Shown in pieces: positions 33,971 to 45,299 of a stretch of 64,000 nucleotides of DNA. Made by a program: the position numbers and the translations under genes. The notes below the pieces were generated by a model. It was not told where the DNA came from. It searched no databases and saw only the letters and a program-made list of their open reading frames with translations. Every line of letters starts with the position of its first letter. The stretch's first letter is position 1. This DNA is from Botryotinia globosa (Eukaryota > Ascomycota > Leotiomycetes > Helotiales > Sclerotiniaceae), in contig RCSZ01000010.1 of assembly GCA_014898425.1 (NCBI GenBank), forward strand, positions 1,426,001-1,490,000, in the 5' to 3' direction.

Positions 33971-34509
33971 TTTGGGGTTAGTTGGGTAGGTTAGTTCTTG
34001 GTGTCTGGATTTTTGGGAATTAGAGGCATGTGCAAGGTTAGTTGGAGAGATGGGTGGAGCTTGTATTTATAATGTCTGAAAAATGTCATTTGGGATTGTT
34101 CTGATATTGTTCTCGGATGTGATATTTAATTATCCAGATCTATTGCGAGCACCTTGAAAGACGTAGTACATACAAGCCAGATAAAATAGAACAGGAATTG
34201 ACTAACTGCTGTATCTCTCATCCTATAGTGTTGACCTCCTAGGTGTGTAGATCGAGGTCAATCACGTGACATTTAATCGTTTTGATTTAGATGGTGTGGT
34301 ACTTTGTATCTCAGTTCTAACATAATGTTCCAGTATTCATTCTCATATAACCCTATCATTTAGTTCTTAATTCGTCTAAAGAAGCCTCCCTTTTAATGAT
34401 TATTTTGTTGATCAGAGTATCTGTAATCAAATGAGAGTGTATAGAGAGTCTTCCGAATCCTTCACGTCTTCTAATCGTTCCTCTGATTTCTCCTCAAGCC
34501 GCGCCCAAT
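33971..34509. other. Intergenic, no gene seen
   Basis: Upstream of the Cys/His-rich gene and 3' flank of the next minus-strand gene. Nothing recognisable. Confidence 0.4.
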
Positions 34510-35345
34510 TCAATCTTCTTCCTCCACCCCTCTCTTTTCCTCTCTAATTAGTTCAAACTCCACCAAGTTTGTACGAGGAATCCACAACCGTTCCTCGGGG
34601 TTTTTCATATTCCTCCACGTATTCCTCCTTCCCACTCTTTCTTCCATCTCTTCCAACGTTCCAAAATTCCACCAGTAATTCCATCCCCCACGATAACATA
34701 AGCTATATCTTTCACCCACCCTCAGCTTCTCTTCTTGCTCTCGAGCCAACGTCCATGGAGCTTCAAATGACCTTTTCTCGCCTACCGCTATACTTATAAA
34801 CTCTTCCTCTTCCAATACGTGGTCCTCCACCCTTAATTGCATCTCGTTAAGTTGAAAGTTAGAATATTTTGAGAAAATAGGGAATCCAGTTTCGCTTATC
34901 GGTGGGGAAGAGAGTTCTGTGTAGGTTTCTTCCCATTCCTTCTCTTTTTCCTCTCTAACCTCGTCTCTGGAGCTCCAATTTCGTTTTTTAGCAGGAGCCA
35001 GCGACACATTGTACTATCATAAGTCCCAATTTTAGTTAACCCCCACTCTCTTATGTCAAAGACAACAGGCAAAGAGTTCGGATTCCCGGTCATGTTCTCG
35101 AGATGCTGAAGTGTCACGGTAATCATGTGCGGAGAAGCGAGGGTCAAGATGGGAGGTGCAGAGATGGAACAAAAAAGATGTGGTGAAAAGCTGTGTTGTG
35201 AAGGTGAATAGAATTTTGCGGAGTGAATAATACGGAGGGCATTTTGTTGGGGAATGCGGTGCGAGTTAGGTGGGAGGGAGGCAATGTGTGCGTCGAGGTG
35301 GTGAATGTAGTCAAAAGGGGGTTGATGGGTGGGTGGGGTAGACAT
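34510..35345 (-). CDS. Conserved-looking fungal hypothetical protein in two overlapping frames
   Basis: Two minus-strand frames, 34896-35345 (N-terminal half, starting MSTPPTHQPPFDYIHHLD) and 34510-35007 (C-terminal half), overlap and together read as one protein of about 270 aa. The C-terminal half holds LRVGERYSLCYRGGWNYWW and FGTLEEMEER. This L-x-V-G-x-x-Y...W-W-x-F-G pattern recurs in a family of uncharacterised fungal proteins that I know only by pattern. The change of frame near 35010-35030 could be a small intron using the TATGATAG acceptor, but no good donor is visible, or a one-base indel. Function unknown. Confidence 0.5.
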
Positions 35346-36172
35346 TTTGGGGTCGAGAAGTCCGAAATTGAAAAATGATGGAATGATATTTCGATCTGTT
35401 GATTGAGACGAGCTGGGTTGATGACTTTGGTCTTGGGTTGGTTGTCTATTGACAGCTGAGAAATATGTGATGGGTTATGAAATCATTTTTTTGTAATGTT
35501 GAACAATAAGAAATTTCTGGACAGTATTACGAGCTCGTAACTACAATAAGGATGGTTCAAAATTTCGAAGTAATTAAATGAATGTTGAATAGATATGTAG
35601 AAACGATCGTGAAAACAATTGAACCTTAGGGCCAATGGATATGAGTTTCACATTTTAAAATTTCGTAAGATTAGATCTCCTTTCTGAATAAGCAAGGCTT
35701 TGATAGTCGCTCTTGTCTGTGAGAAAATGAATGACCTTAGATGTAACTCTTAAGATATCATCCGCATAAGGAATCACATTTGTTTCTAAGCCACCAAGCT
35801 TGGAAACCAATGGGATGAATCATTCAACTGTTATGGCGGAAAGTCAATTCGAGGTTTCCTTGTGCCGTGGAAGTTTCTTGTAGGCAACAATGGCAACAAT
35901 CTGAACAGGACACAGTTGGCTTGTTTCCAGTGGCGCAACTACAACTGTTGATGTTTGTTTCAAGTTGTTTCAAACAAATTAATTCGGAATTAAGCCCTAC
36001 CATTACAGGGGTTTTGGTCGCTTTGTGCATGGGCTTTCGCTGTAGAGCTGTAGGCACTACATCGTATTTGGAGGTGTTCAGAATTGCCTTGACCTCGCAG
36101 CTGGGTCGTATATGATGCCCGAGTTCAGAGAGTCTAGGATAGTGAAAGCTGATATAGAGTACATATGTCCTA
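35346..36172. other. Intergenic, no gene seen
   Basis: Near 36160-36240 a plus-strand frame with several Cys (CPSEEDPENPGICDP) overlaps the start of the next feature in another frame. It may be a displaced N-terminal piece of that decayed gene. Confidence 0.35.
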
Positions 36173-37944
36173 GTGAAGAGGACCCTGAAAACCCAGGAAT
36201 TTGCGACCCTAATTTATCTAGAAAATGCCGATACACTTGCCATAATCGCAGGCGGACTTTGGTTTAATGACAAAGCGCAATGCAATCGAGTTCCTCCCAT
36301 TGGTCTTGTAGCGGCTCCGCCACCTACGCTCAAATACAAAGATAAGAGACAGTCCACTGGTGATGCTGTCAACAAAATCGCCTTGGATCCTCCGTATGAT
36401 GGATATGGCTTCGCGTCCATTTTCTGCGACAACCCCGATTCCAACGGCTGCTGTGGGGAATGTGCAAACCCCACCAGTACGAGTATTTCAGTTAGTAAGA
36501 TATCAACGACTTCTATTCCCTCATCCACTGTCACTAGTGCGCCAGCTAGTATCACTTCAGCGTCTCCGAGCTCCTTGACGAGCATCACCGGCGCACTTCC
36601 ATGCCTCATGCACGAAGATCCCGATGCTGGAACACCTCCCGTTTGTCAATGTAGCAATGTAGTCAATGCTCCTCCTGTTACCGGCACAAATACAGCCGGA
36701 CAAACAGGCAAATATTGTCCCTGGACCACACTGCCGACACAAGCGATGATGACAACAAAGCCTTCTGCCCCCACCGACCACTGCTGCTCCATATCAGTTT
36801 ACCTATACGGATTCCTATGGCAAAGTAGAGTCATGTCAAAGCACGTTAATTACTCGTCTTGCAGGATACACCTTAACAGAATGTACGTTACAAGTCTTCT
36901 TTATTACTCGTTAACCTCGCTTAACACCAATCCCGCGATTCAGGTGGCTTTTATTTTTATTCCTACTTGCGTTATGATTTCAATCTCTTCTGACAAAGCT
37001 GACTCTATGATCTTGATTTTTAGGCAAGGGTTCAACGGCCGTGATATTTAACCCGCCCACTGCATCTATGGAAATGGGTTCCTCTAAGGTGAATGTTGGG
37101 ACTTCAATGACAGGAGAAGCTCTTTTCACCAGTGTCTCCAATGCTCTCACCAGTTTGTGCACGACTCCCACTTCTTCTGGCGCCTGGACCAGCTGCCAAA
37201 CAGGCACGATTGAATTGGGCGATGCCACTTGGCTCAATGACAACTCGCGCGAAGATGGCAAAGTGACAATCAAGGTGATTGATGCACAGTATAACACGAC
37301 TGATTACCTGGACATGGTCATCCACATGATTGCATCGACAGGAAACGCAACGGCTACGGGAAATAACTGTAAGCTTTTAGACTGGGAAGAGATATCTTGG
37401 AGAAAGCGGGATGCGTTCACGTCGAACGGGCCACAGGAACCTACCACGTAGCTTGGGGGTGCCCATTTTTGCAATATGAATGGATTCTTAGACACACAGT
37501 TCTACGATGGAATCCAGGAGACGGCGAAAATGTGGTTCGAAACAGGTGAGTCAAACTTGAGCGGATGTACTTTCCATCCTTTTGTAAATAGACTGCTTCA
37601 AATGGAGTGGGCTAATCCTTTTTTCTCCGTAGTTTGATTTCGACCTCGGTGAGCTTGACAACTTCGACTGTGCCAGTAGTGTTGATCTTGTTGGAGAAGT
37701 GCTCGGCAACGTCTTCGACGCCATTTTTCCCGAAATTATATGGCTCATCGAGACGGGAGTCAAGCTTGGAGAGATTGCATGTGACGCAGCAGAGACGTTT
37801 AATCCAACAAGACTGTTGCTCCGAGACCCAGAGACTTCTATTGTTGACGAGAAGCTTGCGAAGGCGTGGGCGAAGGAAATCAAGAAAGAAAGAATGCTTC
37901 CGATTCCGGAACACAAGAACCGTGAGCTTGGTCTTCTTAGATAA
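36173..37944 (+). pseudogene. Disrupted gene for a Ser/Thr/Cys-rich, probably secreted fungal protein
   Basis: Coding-like segments continue across frames. The first (from 36173) has a Ser/Thr-rich stretch and a Cys module (CLMHEDPDAGTPPVCQC, then KYCPWTTLP). An extra C in the C5 run at 36768-36772 shifts frame into FTYTDSYGKVESC and AGYTLTEC. A 141-nt intron (36883-37023, GTACGT to TTTTAG) then joins cleanly to a third segment with SSGAWTSCQTGTIELGDATW. A TAG at 37449-37451 interrupts, yet coding-like sequence resumes (LGGAHFCNMNGFLDTQFYDG). A last segment (37633-37944, FDFDLGELDNFDCASS) is out of phase with the preceding one. I do not recognise the family with certainty. No signal peptide is seen at the 5' end, so the N-terminus is probably lost too. 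Confidence 0.55.
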
Positions 37945-39054
37945 GATTGTTTTTGACGCGATGATTTTTTTATTGCAAGATCTTACCTTGTTCTAAGCCA
38001 CTGCTCTGACATCTGATTGATATCACTTGTATATTTTGACGCTTTATCTTCATTAGACGACCTCAATCATTCCATTCTAATATCCTGATAAACTTAACGC
38101 TCCAAAACATGAAGATCCATAGAACCTAGCCCTTCTTTCTAAAACCCCAATTAAGTAGTCTATTTACAGCTCAAAATTGATCTCCCGAAAGCATTCTTCT
38201 CTTTCTCACTCAAGATTTACAATTCCAAGATCTGAATCCGAACTCTTCGCTCTCATAAATAGACTTGAAAAGCTGACAATAAACAAATTCCAACCCCCAC
38301 AAACAAACTAGCTCCTTAAATGATAACAATACAGCATTCTACTAAATCATGGGCCGCATCTTTTCTTTTCGCCTCATTCTAAGATAATATTCCCCAAGCT
38401 CCTCGACACTACTCAGAGAGTCAAATAATTTATCGAATATTTATACCCCAAGATATGCGTGAACTTGGAACTCAGAGACTAATAAAGCCACCTAACCATC
38501 GGAGAACTATTGTCAATGGCGTCATCCTGGTATGCCTCATAGGTCTTTGCAAGTGCGATATCAAGTCTCCAAATCCACATCTACAACTAGACTATCAAAC
38601 CTGAAGCCAGGACGACTATATAAATCCACTCCTAAAAATTAGATACAGGAGTTTTATCCACAAATTTAGACTACGACGACCATAAGTCATAGCCTGGCTG
38701 AGTATCATAGAGAGAGAGGTAGTTCACTCAAAACACTAGATGGAATTTGTCAAACTTACTTGTTTGAAAGAGATACCAGATCTCATGTATTACATTCCTA
38801 GGCTAATTTGACCTAGACCCGCCAGTTTCCCAATGTAGCATAGAATATCCCAATAAATACCGCCCATAAAAACTCATGAGGATTCCCTAACGATCAATAA
38901 ATCCATCCAATACCCAAATGATTTCCCAAATCACCCTCTACATTTATCAATTGCACTCTCCACCATATTCCTGCTGTCCAAGCAACCAAACCTCGACTCG
39001 ATAAGCTCAATTACTCAAAAACACAAAGTAAACCCCAAGCTGAGTGTGGCCTTA
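37945..39054. other. Intergenic, no gene seen
   Basis: AT-rich kilobase with stops in all frames; no coding or RNA signal found. Confidence 0.45.
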
Positions 39055-39525
39055 TCAATGTAAACCTCTCTGAATGAACTCCCAGACCATTTTCACAACT
39101 TCGGATTCACGAGATCCTTTTTCGTGGCAAGAGTATTTAACCAAACAGATATGAGCGAGCTGTTGTAGGGACGTATCCCTTTTGATGGCTTCTTGGATGA
39201 TGAATTCAGCCAATAGATCGATTGTGATCGGCAAGACTTGCATGCCTATTGTAGGATCGTACGTTAGATACTGCGTTGTATATTCACACCAGGTTTTACA
39301 AATAGCGTTGGTAGAGGGTATTCTGACCGAGATTGGTTGACCAGATAATGGTTTGATAAATCCTAGTGGGCTTTGGGGAGAAGATGGTAAGAGAGCGCTA
39401 GTAGAATCCAGGGCACAGGCAGAGGCGCCACAATTTATGCCAACAACGCTTGGGGTACCAATAGGGTGTTTTACTGCGCTCGAGTTTTCGACTGCCAAGG
39501 TAGTATGTTCATCGATTTCAGGCAA
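39055..39525 (-). CDS. Hypothetical protein, possibly lacking its first exon here
   Basis: A 156-codon frame with no known domain. The C-terminal half looks like an ordered helical segment (IDLLAEFIIQEAIKRD, QLAHICLVKYSCHEK, VVKMVWEFIQRGL). Upstream on the same strand, ATG at 39672 begins MDHFALAFRPKESPS and ends at a perfect GTAAGT donor, and an ACTAACCC...CTCGCAG acceptor precedes the long frame. Joining these signals does not keep phase into the 156-codon frame, so either the start is the internal Met or a further splice or indel is involved. Function unknown. Confidence 0.45.
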   Translation of the reverse strand: MPEIDEHTTLAVENSSAVKHPIGTPSVVGINCGASACALDSTSALLPSSPQSPLGFIKPLSGQPISVRIPSTNAICKTWCEYTTQYLTYDPTIGMQVLPITIDLLAEFIIQEAIKRDTSLQQLAHICLVKYSCHEKGSRESEVVKMVWEFIQRGLH

Positions 39526-40382
39526 TTGAGGTTCAGTGGCATTCGATGCCTGTCTGCGAGGGACTTCATAGGGTTAGTTATTAAGACTAGCAGGAGTAAG
39601 TTGGTAGCAAACAAATAGCTACTTACCAGAAGGACTTTCTTTGGGGCGAAAAGCAAGTGCAAAATGATCCATCTTTACCCCGTCTAGCTTGTGAACTGTA
39701 AGTGACCTAGGGAAAACGTTTCAAGGGGAAGCAACGTGGCAGCAAGTTTCCTTAATTCTGGCTTTGATAGGAGTAGAATCGGCGATTTAGTGGCGAGACA
39801 TCTGCTTCTGGTCGGAATTTTAGAGTAAATTTCCACATCGCCAAGTTGTATATTCATTGGAGCAGATGAATTAAAATCACGTGATTTACCAAATCAATAA
39901 GATATACATCCCTGTAAGGTACCGACTTGACCGAGAGACAGGTGAATAATTTCCAGCATCTGGGGAGACTTTCATATCTGCATTTTTCTATTCTATAATG
40001 TCAACTAACTTTGGTATACGCATGAATTTTACGATATAACCTCCCTAAATAGACGACACGATTTGTAATGCCTTGTAGAGCTTGTGCGACCTTTCGAAGA
40101 GACGTTTTCATTATTAAAGCCAAGAGAACTAATGCTCCAGCAAACGTCGATCATGTTCCTGCATGATAATATGATAATTACCAGTAGCATCTTATTGGTG
40201 TGGGCGAACCAATCCTCATAAAGAGCGTGGCCGTATCCCGGTATCAACAAGTTGACCAACGTGGACGAAATCTGTACAGCAGCGGACGTGTACGTGCGAA
40301 ATAAGCCGTGTGAGGGGTTGCATTCGGAAAATATCCGACGCTTTCTGGCGAATACGTTATATATAAACTCGACCATCGTCTC
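39526..40382. promoter_or_regulatory. Divergent upstream region
   Basis: Between two divergent hypothetical genes. It contains the possible first exon of the 39055 gene (about 39625-39672). A 115-codon minus-strand frame at 40029-40376 has no recognised features and abuts the next gene's start, so I treat it as promoter sequence. Confidence 0.35.
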
Positions 40383-41612
40383 ATGAAAGAAAAGTTATTC
40401 TTCAGAGCTGCAGTTTCTATGCTTGAGAATATGGCTTGTCGAGGCAAATTTGACAACAAGGCTCCTGTATTTTCTTCCAAAGGAGAAAAGAGAAAGGAAC
40501 AATTCAATAACATGATGGCGAGAAGATTTGGTTCAAATGGCAGAGATGTAGCGGCTGAGCTGCGTACTATTGGTTAGTTCCCGAGCACCTAATGATCTTT
40601 TTATCATACTTTATCGCTGACCGTTACTATAGCGGACGCCCTGGAAGAAACCCTCGAGTTCCAGCGTATGATGGGCAAAAGATCGAGAACAGAAGATCCA
40701 GAGGGTATGAAGTTTGATTGTTACACAGCACTTGGAGTTCAAACTAACGTAATAGCAGATCGACTCCTTGCGCAACTAGCGGAAGTAAAATCCAAGGATG
40801 ATAAGGCAAATGCCATGCTTGACGACCACAAACCCCGGCTACCAACGCCATCTCAAGAGAGGTCTATGTCTAGAGACTCCCTACGTCGTACCAATCGGTC
40901 GGTAAATCTCAAAGGAATGCATGATGGGCAATCCGATCCTAGATCATATGGAAGAAGTGCTGCGGAGCGGCTACCACTAAATAGACACTTCTCTGAAAAC
41001 GATGTTCCTCAAGAGATTATGCGCCCAAGCTCCACACAACCAGGTCGCTCAATGACGCCGCAACCCGCTAGGGCAGCAACCTTTCCCTCTATTAGATCAA
41101 TGACACCACAACCAACCCCCACGTGTATCCATTTCCCCTATCTTTCAGAAGTTCGCCAACATAGCCAGCCACCTTATGCTCGCTCTCCTGGCTATACGTC
41201 TATCATCGCTCGTGGTATTCCGGATCGACATCGCAGTCGACCACCACCCTCTCAGCGCTTGTACGAAGTACCTGATCCCCCGCAAACATATGGTTTCGAT
41301 GTACCTCCGCAACTCGACCCGAATCCATATTATCGACCCCAAATCACGACCCCTGCTGAACGTGCTTCCCGAAGGGATCGTTTTCCTCGAATGTCCGAAG
41401 AACGTAGGGGAAGAAGAATGGAGCCTACAGTAAGACCAAAGCATCACGAAACAGTAGATCAGGTTGATTCGAATATCATTGAGCGAGAGTATGATCCCGA
41501 GAAAGACGAAGATGCTGAATCTATCGGATCCTTGGATCATGTCCAGTCGTTCGCATCACCGCAAACAATCAGACCTCAAAACAGAGTGACTTGGAATGGA
41601 TCATTTAGATGA
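40383..41612 (+). CDS. Hypothetical protein with long disordered Pro/Arg-rich region
   Basis: Exons 40383-40572 and 40633-41612 (60-nt intron, GTTAGT donor, TATAG acceptor) give 389 aa. The first ~140 residues are predicted helical and charged (KGEKRKEQFNNMMARRFG, DALEETLEFQRMMGKRS, DRLLAQLAEVKSKDDKANAM), suggesting a coiled-coil or interaction region. The remainder is Ser/Pro/Arg-rich and disordered, with two imperfect copies of R-S-M-T-P-Q-P near residues 205-225. No catalytic motif is visible. Splicing keeps phase and removes the stop after exon 1. Candidate scaffold or regulatory protein; function unknown. Confidence 0.65.
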
Positions 41613-43219
41613 CGAGAACAAGATGTTTGCAAGAAGACTCGTTCAAAAGTCACCCTTTAAAAATTCATCATAAACTCTACACTGGTCAGGCAGTGAAGCA
41701 CCTAAACATTGTTCTGCGTGCTCTTGTCTCGCCCCTCTGCATGGGCATTTCACTCGCTTTCTCTCTTCGTGAGAACTAAACCGTATCCACGGCTCACAGC
41801 AAAAAATTATACTCTGATATATCATCAGGCCCACGCCAATGCTCCTGACTTTCTATGCACAATTGCCGGAGAGAAATATCAAAAATCAAATGTTCAAACC
41901 CTGGGAGAAGTGTAAATATAGCCACCAGTTCTATTACTGAAGCTATCGAACCACCTCAAATGAAGTTGATAGAGCTGATGGGTGGATCAAGTGTCTTTGG
42001 GTTGTTAGGGTACAAATAAGAATGTGTAGTATTCCTGAGATCTCCAGAAGAGAAGTTGTGGTTGAGATTAGTTTTGAAAGCATCTTCGGGCCGACAATCA
42101 TCCGAGAGTCCCGTGCAGGAGAGTGTTCTTGGCCATTATTTCTTAGAGAGGTACCTAGTTCCTTTAGGGAGCTCGTTAGATTATACAACACAATGTAGTA
42201 CAAATTGCCTTTGTATTTGGAATTTGTCAAGTTTTTTTAGACAGCAAATCACAAGTGAAATCTATTAACATAATCTTGTATTGCAGTCCCTAATCCAAGA
42301 TCGACAAGTTCTACACAAGTTCTACATATTACCGGATTCAGCACTGTAGGTAACTAACACAAGTATTTGTGATAGGAAATGAAGTTGAACATCTAATCCT
42401 GAATTAATCCATCATCGGTGGAAATTTTGGATAGTATGTCTTGAACGTTCTTGTACACGTCAGGAAAGAGCCAAGTATCATGGTGGGTGACACAACTTCG
42501 TTTGATGATCGCTAGTTACGCTGAATATCACGGTGAAAGAGCCTGCTGGACCTTTCTCCTTCAGACATTTTGGGTATTAGATAAATTTGCTAGTTTCATG
42601 GTTCATTCTGACCAATCCCATATGTGTGGATAAATCAGGCCATTCCACGTAGTCCATTCTTTTGAGTGAGCTGTCTGTGTCAGAATCTTCCAACCCTCCC
42701 ATGATTCCATCCTGATGTCTTGGGTATACAATACCGGGCGAAGGATTCGTCGCGAGGTAGGCAAACAGATGAAACATTGGATAGCATACTCGAGAGTGTG
42801 AGACGACATGCCTTTCCGAGCTTCCTTGTTTCCGACTGAGAAATAGTCGGGCTCTGAGAAGAGAACTTTCAGATCTAGATCCCAGGTAACAAAGCCCGTC
42901 AAGATTTCATGATAAGTCTTGGAATACGTTAAAAAACGGAGTGACAACGCAAATTTACCTAAACTTTGAGAAGAGTGAAACCACCTACCTATGACAGTTC
43001 ATACTCACCAGGAACAAAAGTGAAGGTGTATTGTGAGGGGACGATCATTCATAATTGCTATTCGAGAAACCCAATATTCGGCTTCGTAAAACATGTCCCC
43101 CATTCCCTGAGACCCTTCATCGGAATATGCAATGCCCTCAGGATGACTGATTTCGCCATACTCCCCAACATATCATGGTATCATTTTCCGCCATACTGTA
43201 AGTTCATTTGTCCAATCTC
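41613..43219. other. Intergenic region with minus-strand coding-like debris
   Basis: Mostly non-coding. At 42577-42947 on the minus strand two overlapping frames show protein-like composition (for example DGIMGGLEDSDTDSSLKRMD), but no intact gene, start or domain can be assembled. This may be an old gene fragment. Confidence 0.35.
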
Positions 43220-43609
43220 TTAAGCAGTGAAATCATTTGGCCAGCACTTCTCCTTGGTCCATCCCTTATCTTCGTGCTTTGTAGCATGGCTTATCAATTG
43301 TGCCTTGTTTGTGTTGACCAATTCCATCTTGCAGAACTCGCACTATAGGTGGAGTTAGCCTCAATTAAAGAAAGGTTGGTATGGATTGTAAGGGAAAAAA
43401 GTCGCAAGAGGAATCTAAATTTGGGACGTACTTTTGACTTTGGTGCGGCTGCTTTGACTGGGAGACCATTTGCCTTGACCGGGGCGCGGGTGCCTTCTTT
43501 ATCAGCCTTCTTGTGCTCACGAGCGATCTGTATGCCAAATTAATTATTGCTCTTCAAGTGCTGTCAATGATTAAGGTATACGCACTCTGTCTTTCTTTGA
43601 AATAGGCAT
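43220..43609 (-). CDS. 80-aa zinc-finger protein in three short exons
   Basis: Exons 43586-43609 (8 codons), 43432-43527 and 43220-43342, with introns of 58 nt (GTGCGT...TACAG) and 89 nt (GTACGT...TATAG), all phase 0, give 80 aa. The N-terminus, MPISKKDRIAREHKKADKEG, is a basic helix followed by PVKANGLPVKAA. The C-terminus holds a single finger with C-x2-C-x14-H-x3-H (CEFCKMELVNTNKAQLISH, then ATKH), ending KEKCWPNDF. This small basic-helix plus one-finger layout occurs in a widely conserved eukaryotic family of unknown role. No single exon exceeds 41 codons, so the gene is invisible to simple ORF finding. The perfect phase of three exons and the zinc ligands make it convincing. Confidence 0.85.
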
Positions 43610-44047
43610 AGTGAAAGGTAGACTTGTGGATATGAAGATAGAAAAGTGATGTGTGAGTGTGAGACTGAATGTAAATTTGAACTTTGCGAAAAAGAAAGAT
43701 TAATCTATCGTCGAAAACGCTAGCTCAAAAATTAATGCCGGTAAAACAGCCACACCGCTCGGAAGTTATATTCGCCGATCTGGTGAAAACTTCATACTTA
43801 GTCAGCAGTCGTTTTCTGGGGAATCTACTCGAGTAATTCTTGTTTTGATTTTGATCTTGTGCAATGTGCAAGACATGATAATCTGTACAAATGGAAGTCT
43901 CCAGAGAAGATTAAAACCGATATAATCAATCTTTAATTAAGACGCGGCCTGTATTCAGCTAAGGGGGCTCATCTCCCTGGCTGTCGATTAATCGGTTCGA
44001 TATGTCCCGCGATGGGAACCTGTTATCAAAGTCGATGTTGAGCTCTT
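43610..44047. other. Intergenic, promoter side of the zinc-finger gene
   Basis: No gene seen. It includes the upstream region of the 80-aa zinc-finger gene. Confidence 0.4.
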
Positions 44048-44485
44048 ATGGTCCCCTTCGACACTCTTTTCTTTTTGTGGTCCTGGAAAGAGTCATCAAA
44101 TCCAGTGAACTTAGAACAGCACAGACTTGGTCTCACTGAATGCCCAGATCTCGATTATTGCTTGTTAATTTCAGAGTGTGGACACAGGAGAATCCTTCCA
44201 CCGCACGCTGGATTAGGGGACATGAGTTGCATCTTTTTCAGGTGCTCAATATTGGTCATTCTTCACAAAGCCAATGATCATTATAGCCCGATTGGAGATA
44301 GTTGTATCCAGGGAATTATGGAAGGAGGTTTATTGAACCGATGTATGATGGTTTACTTCGGAAAGAAGTATTCACTCTGCGCCGATGTCGAGTGTAAAGA
44401 GAAGTTTTGGCAGTCACCTCGCCCTCTCGTACTATTGACAGTCCAAGCCGAAGAGATGAAGTATGGTAGCCACCATAGATCGTGA
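44048..44485 (+). pseudogene. C-terminal remnant of a HET (heterokaryon incompatibility) protein
   Basis: A 145-codon frame whose middle matches the C-terminal tail typical of fungal HET-domain proteins: a GDxxCxxxGCxxPxxLR-like segment (GLGDMSCIFFRCSILVIL) followed by HYSPIGDSCIQGIMEGGLL, where intact relatives have a G-D-x-Y-V-H-G-I-M-D-G-E pattern. The N-terminal HET domain itself and the several hundred residues before the tail are absent from the surrounding sequence. I conclude this is a truncated remnant, not a functional incompatibility gene. The downstream ~45 codons are unrelated sequence before a chance stop. Confidence 0.6.
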
Positions 44486-45299
44486 CCACTGCCGTTTAGA
44501 CATCGATATGTCTCGCACCTAATTTTTCGAATTTCACCGCACTCCTTTCGTCTTACACAAGTTGCCAATCTCATCATTCAATGTATCGCTCACTCTACAA
44601 ATCCACCTTGAGTCCCCTATCTTCTTTTTCGCTTATAATACTGTCGCCGAGTCGGCCTAGTTCTTAATCTGATTCCATCATATATAGTTCGCTCCATAAC
44701 ACATCCCCTCAAAATTTACGTCTTCTTGGTAAGAATTTTAAGACAAGAATTAGCAGCAGGGACTACAGCTTTTGAAGCTGCTTGTCGCTCGGTGAGTGCT
44801 ATATATTAGTAGATTATTTCAATATCCTTTACGTTGTCTGGAAACTCTGCAAATTGCATGCCTAATAATCCGACGGTTGAGACATACCGTTCCGCGCTTT
44901 GCATGATTGTTCTAAAGAGGGGTTATGAGAAAAGATAAACATACTACGCATACATAGCTTTTCTAAGCAGATAGTATCGCTTATTTAGAAATGATGATGT
45001 TATGGACCATATATCTGAAGTCAGCCCAACGAGCCGCCATAGAATCGCTAAAAGTATACATTGCGCAATACCTTTCTCGAGAAGGGACACACACAAACAA
45101 TATCAAGACTTCAAGATGGTGGCAAAAATGGGTTAGATAAAGAGCATTTGGGGATATCGATACATATAAAGAACGAAGACAAAGAATTTAAACTGTCGAA
45201 ACTCCCACTTGCTGACCTCCAGTCCTAACCCATCTCATTTCTCCTCAGTCTTCCCCCCTCTCCGATAACCTCCTACCCAACACTCCAGTCTCAAGCCAC
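44486..45299. other. Intergenic, no gene seen
   Basis: Short frames only; 3' flank of the repeat-precursor gene lies at the right end. Confidence 0.4.
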
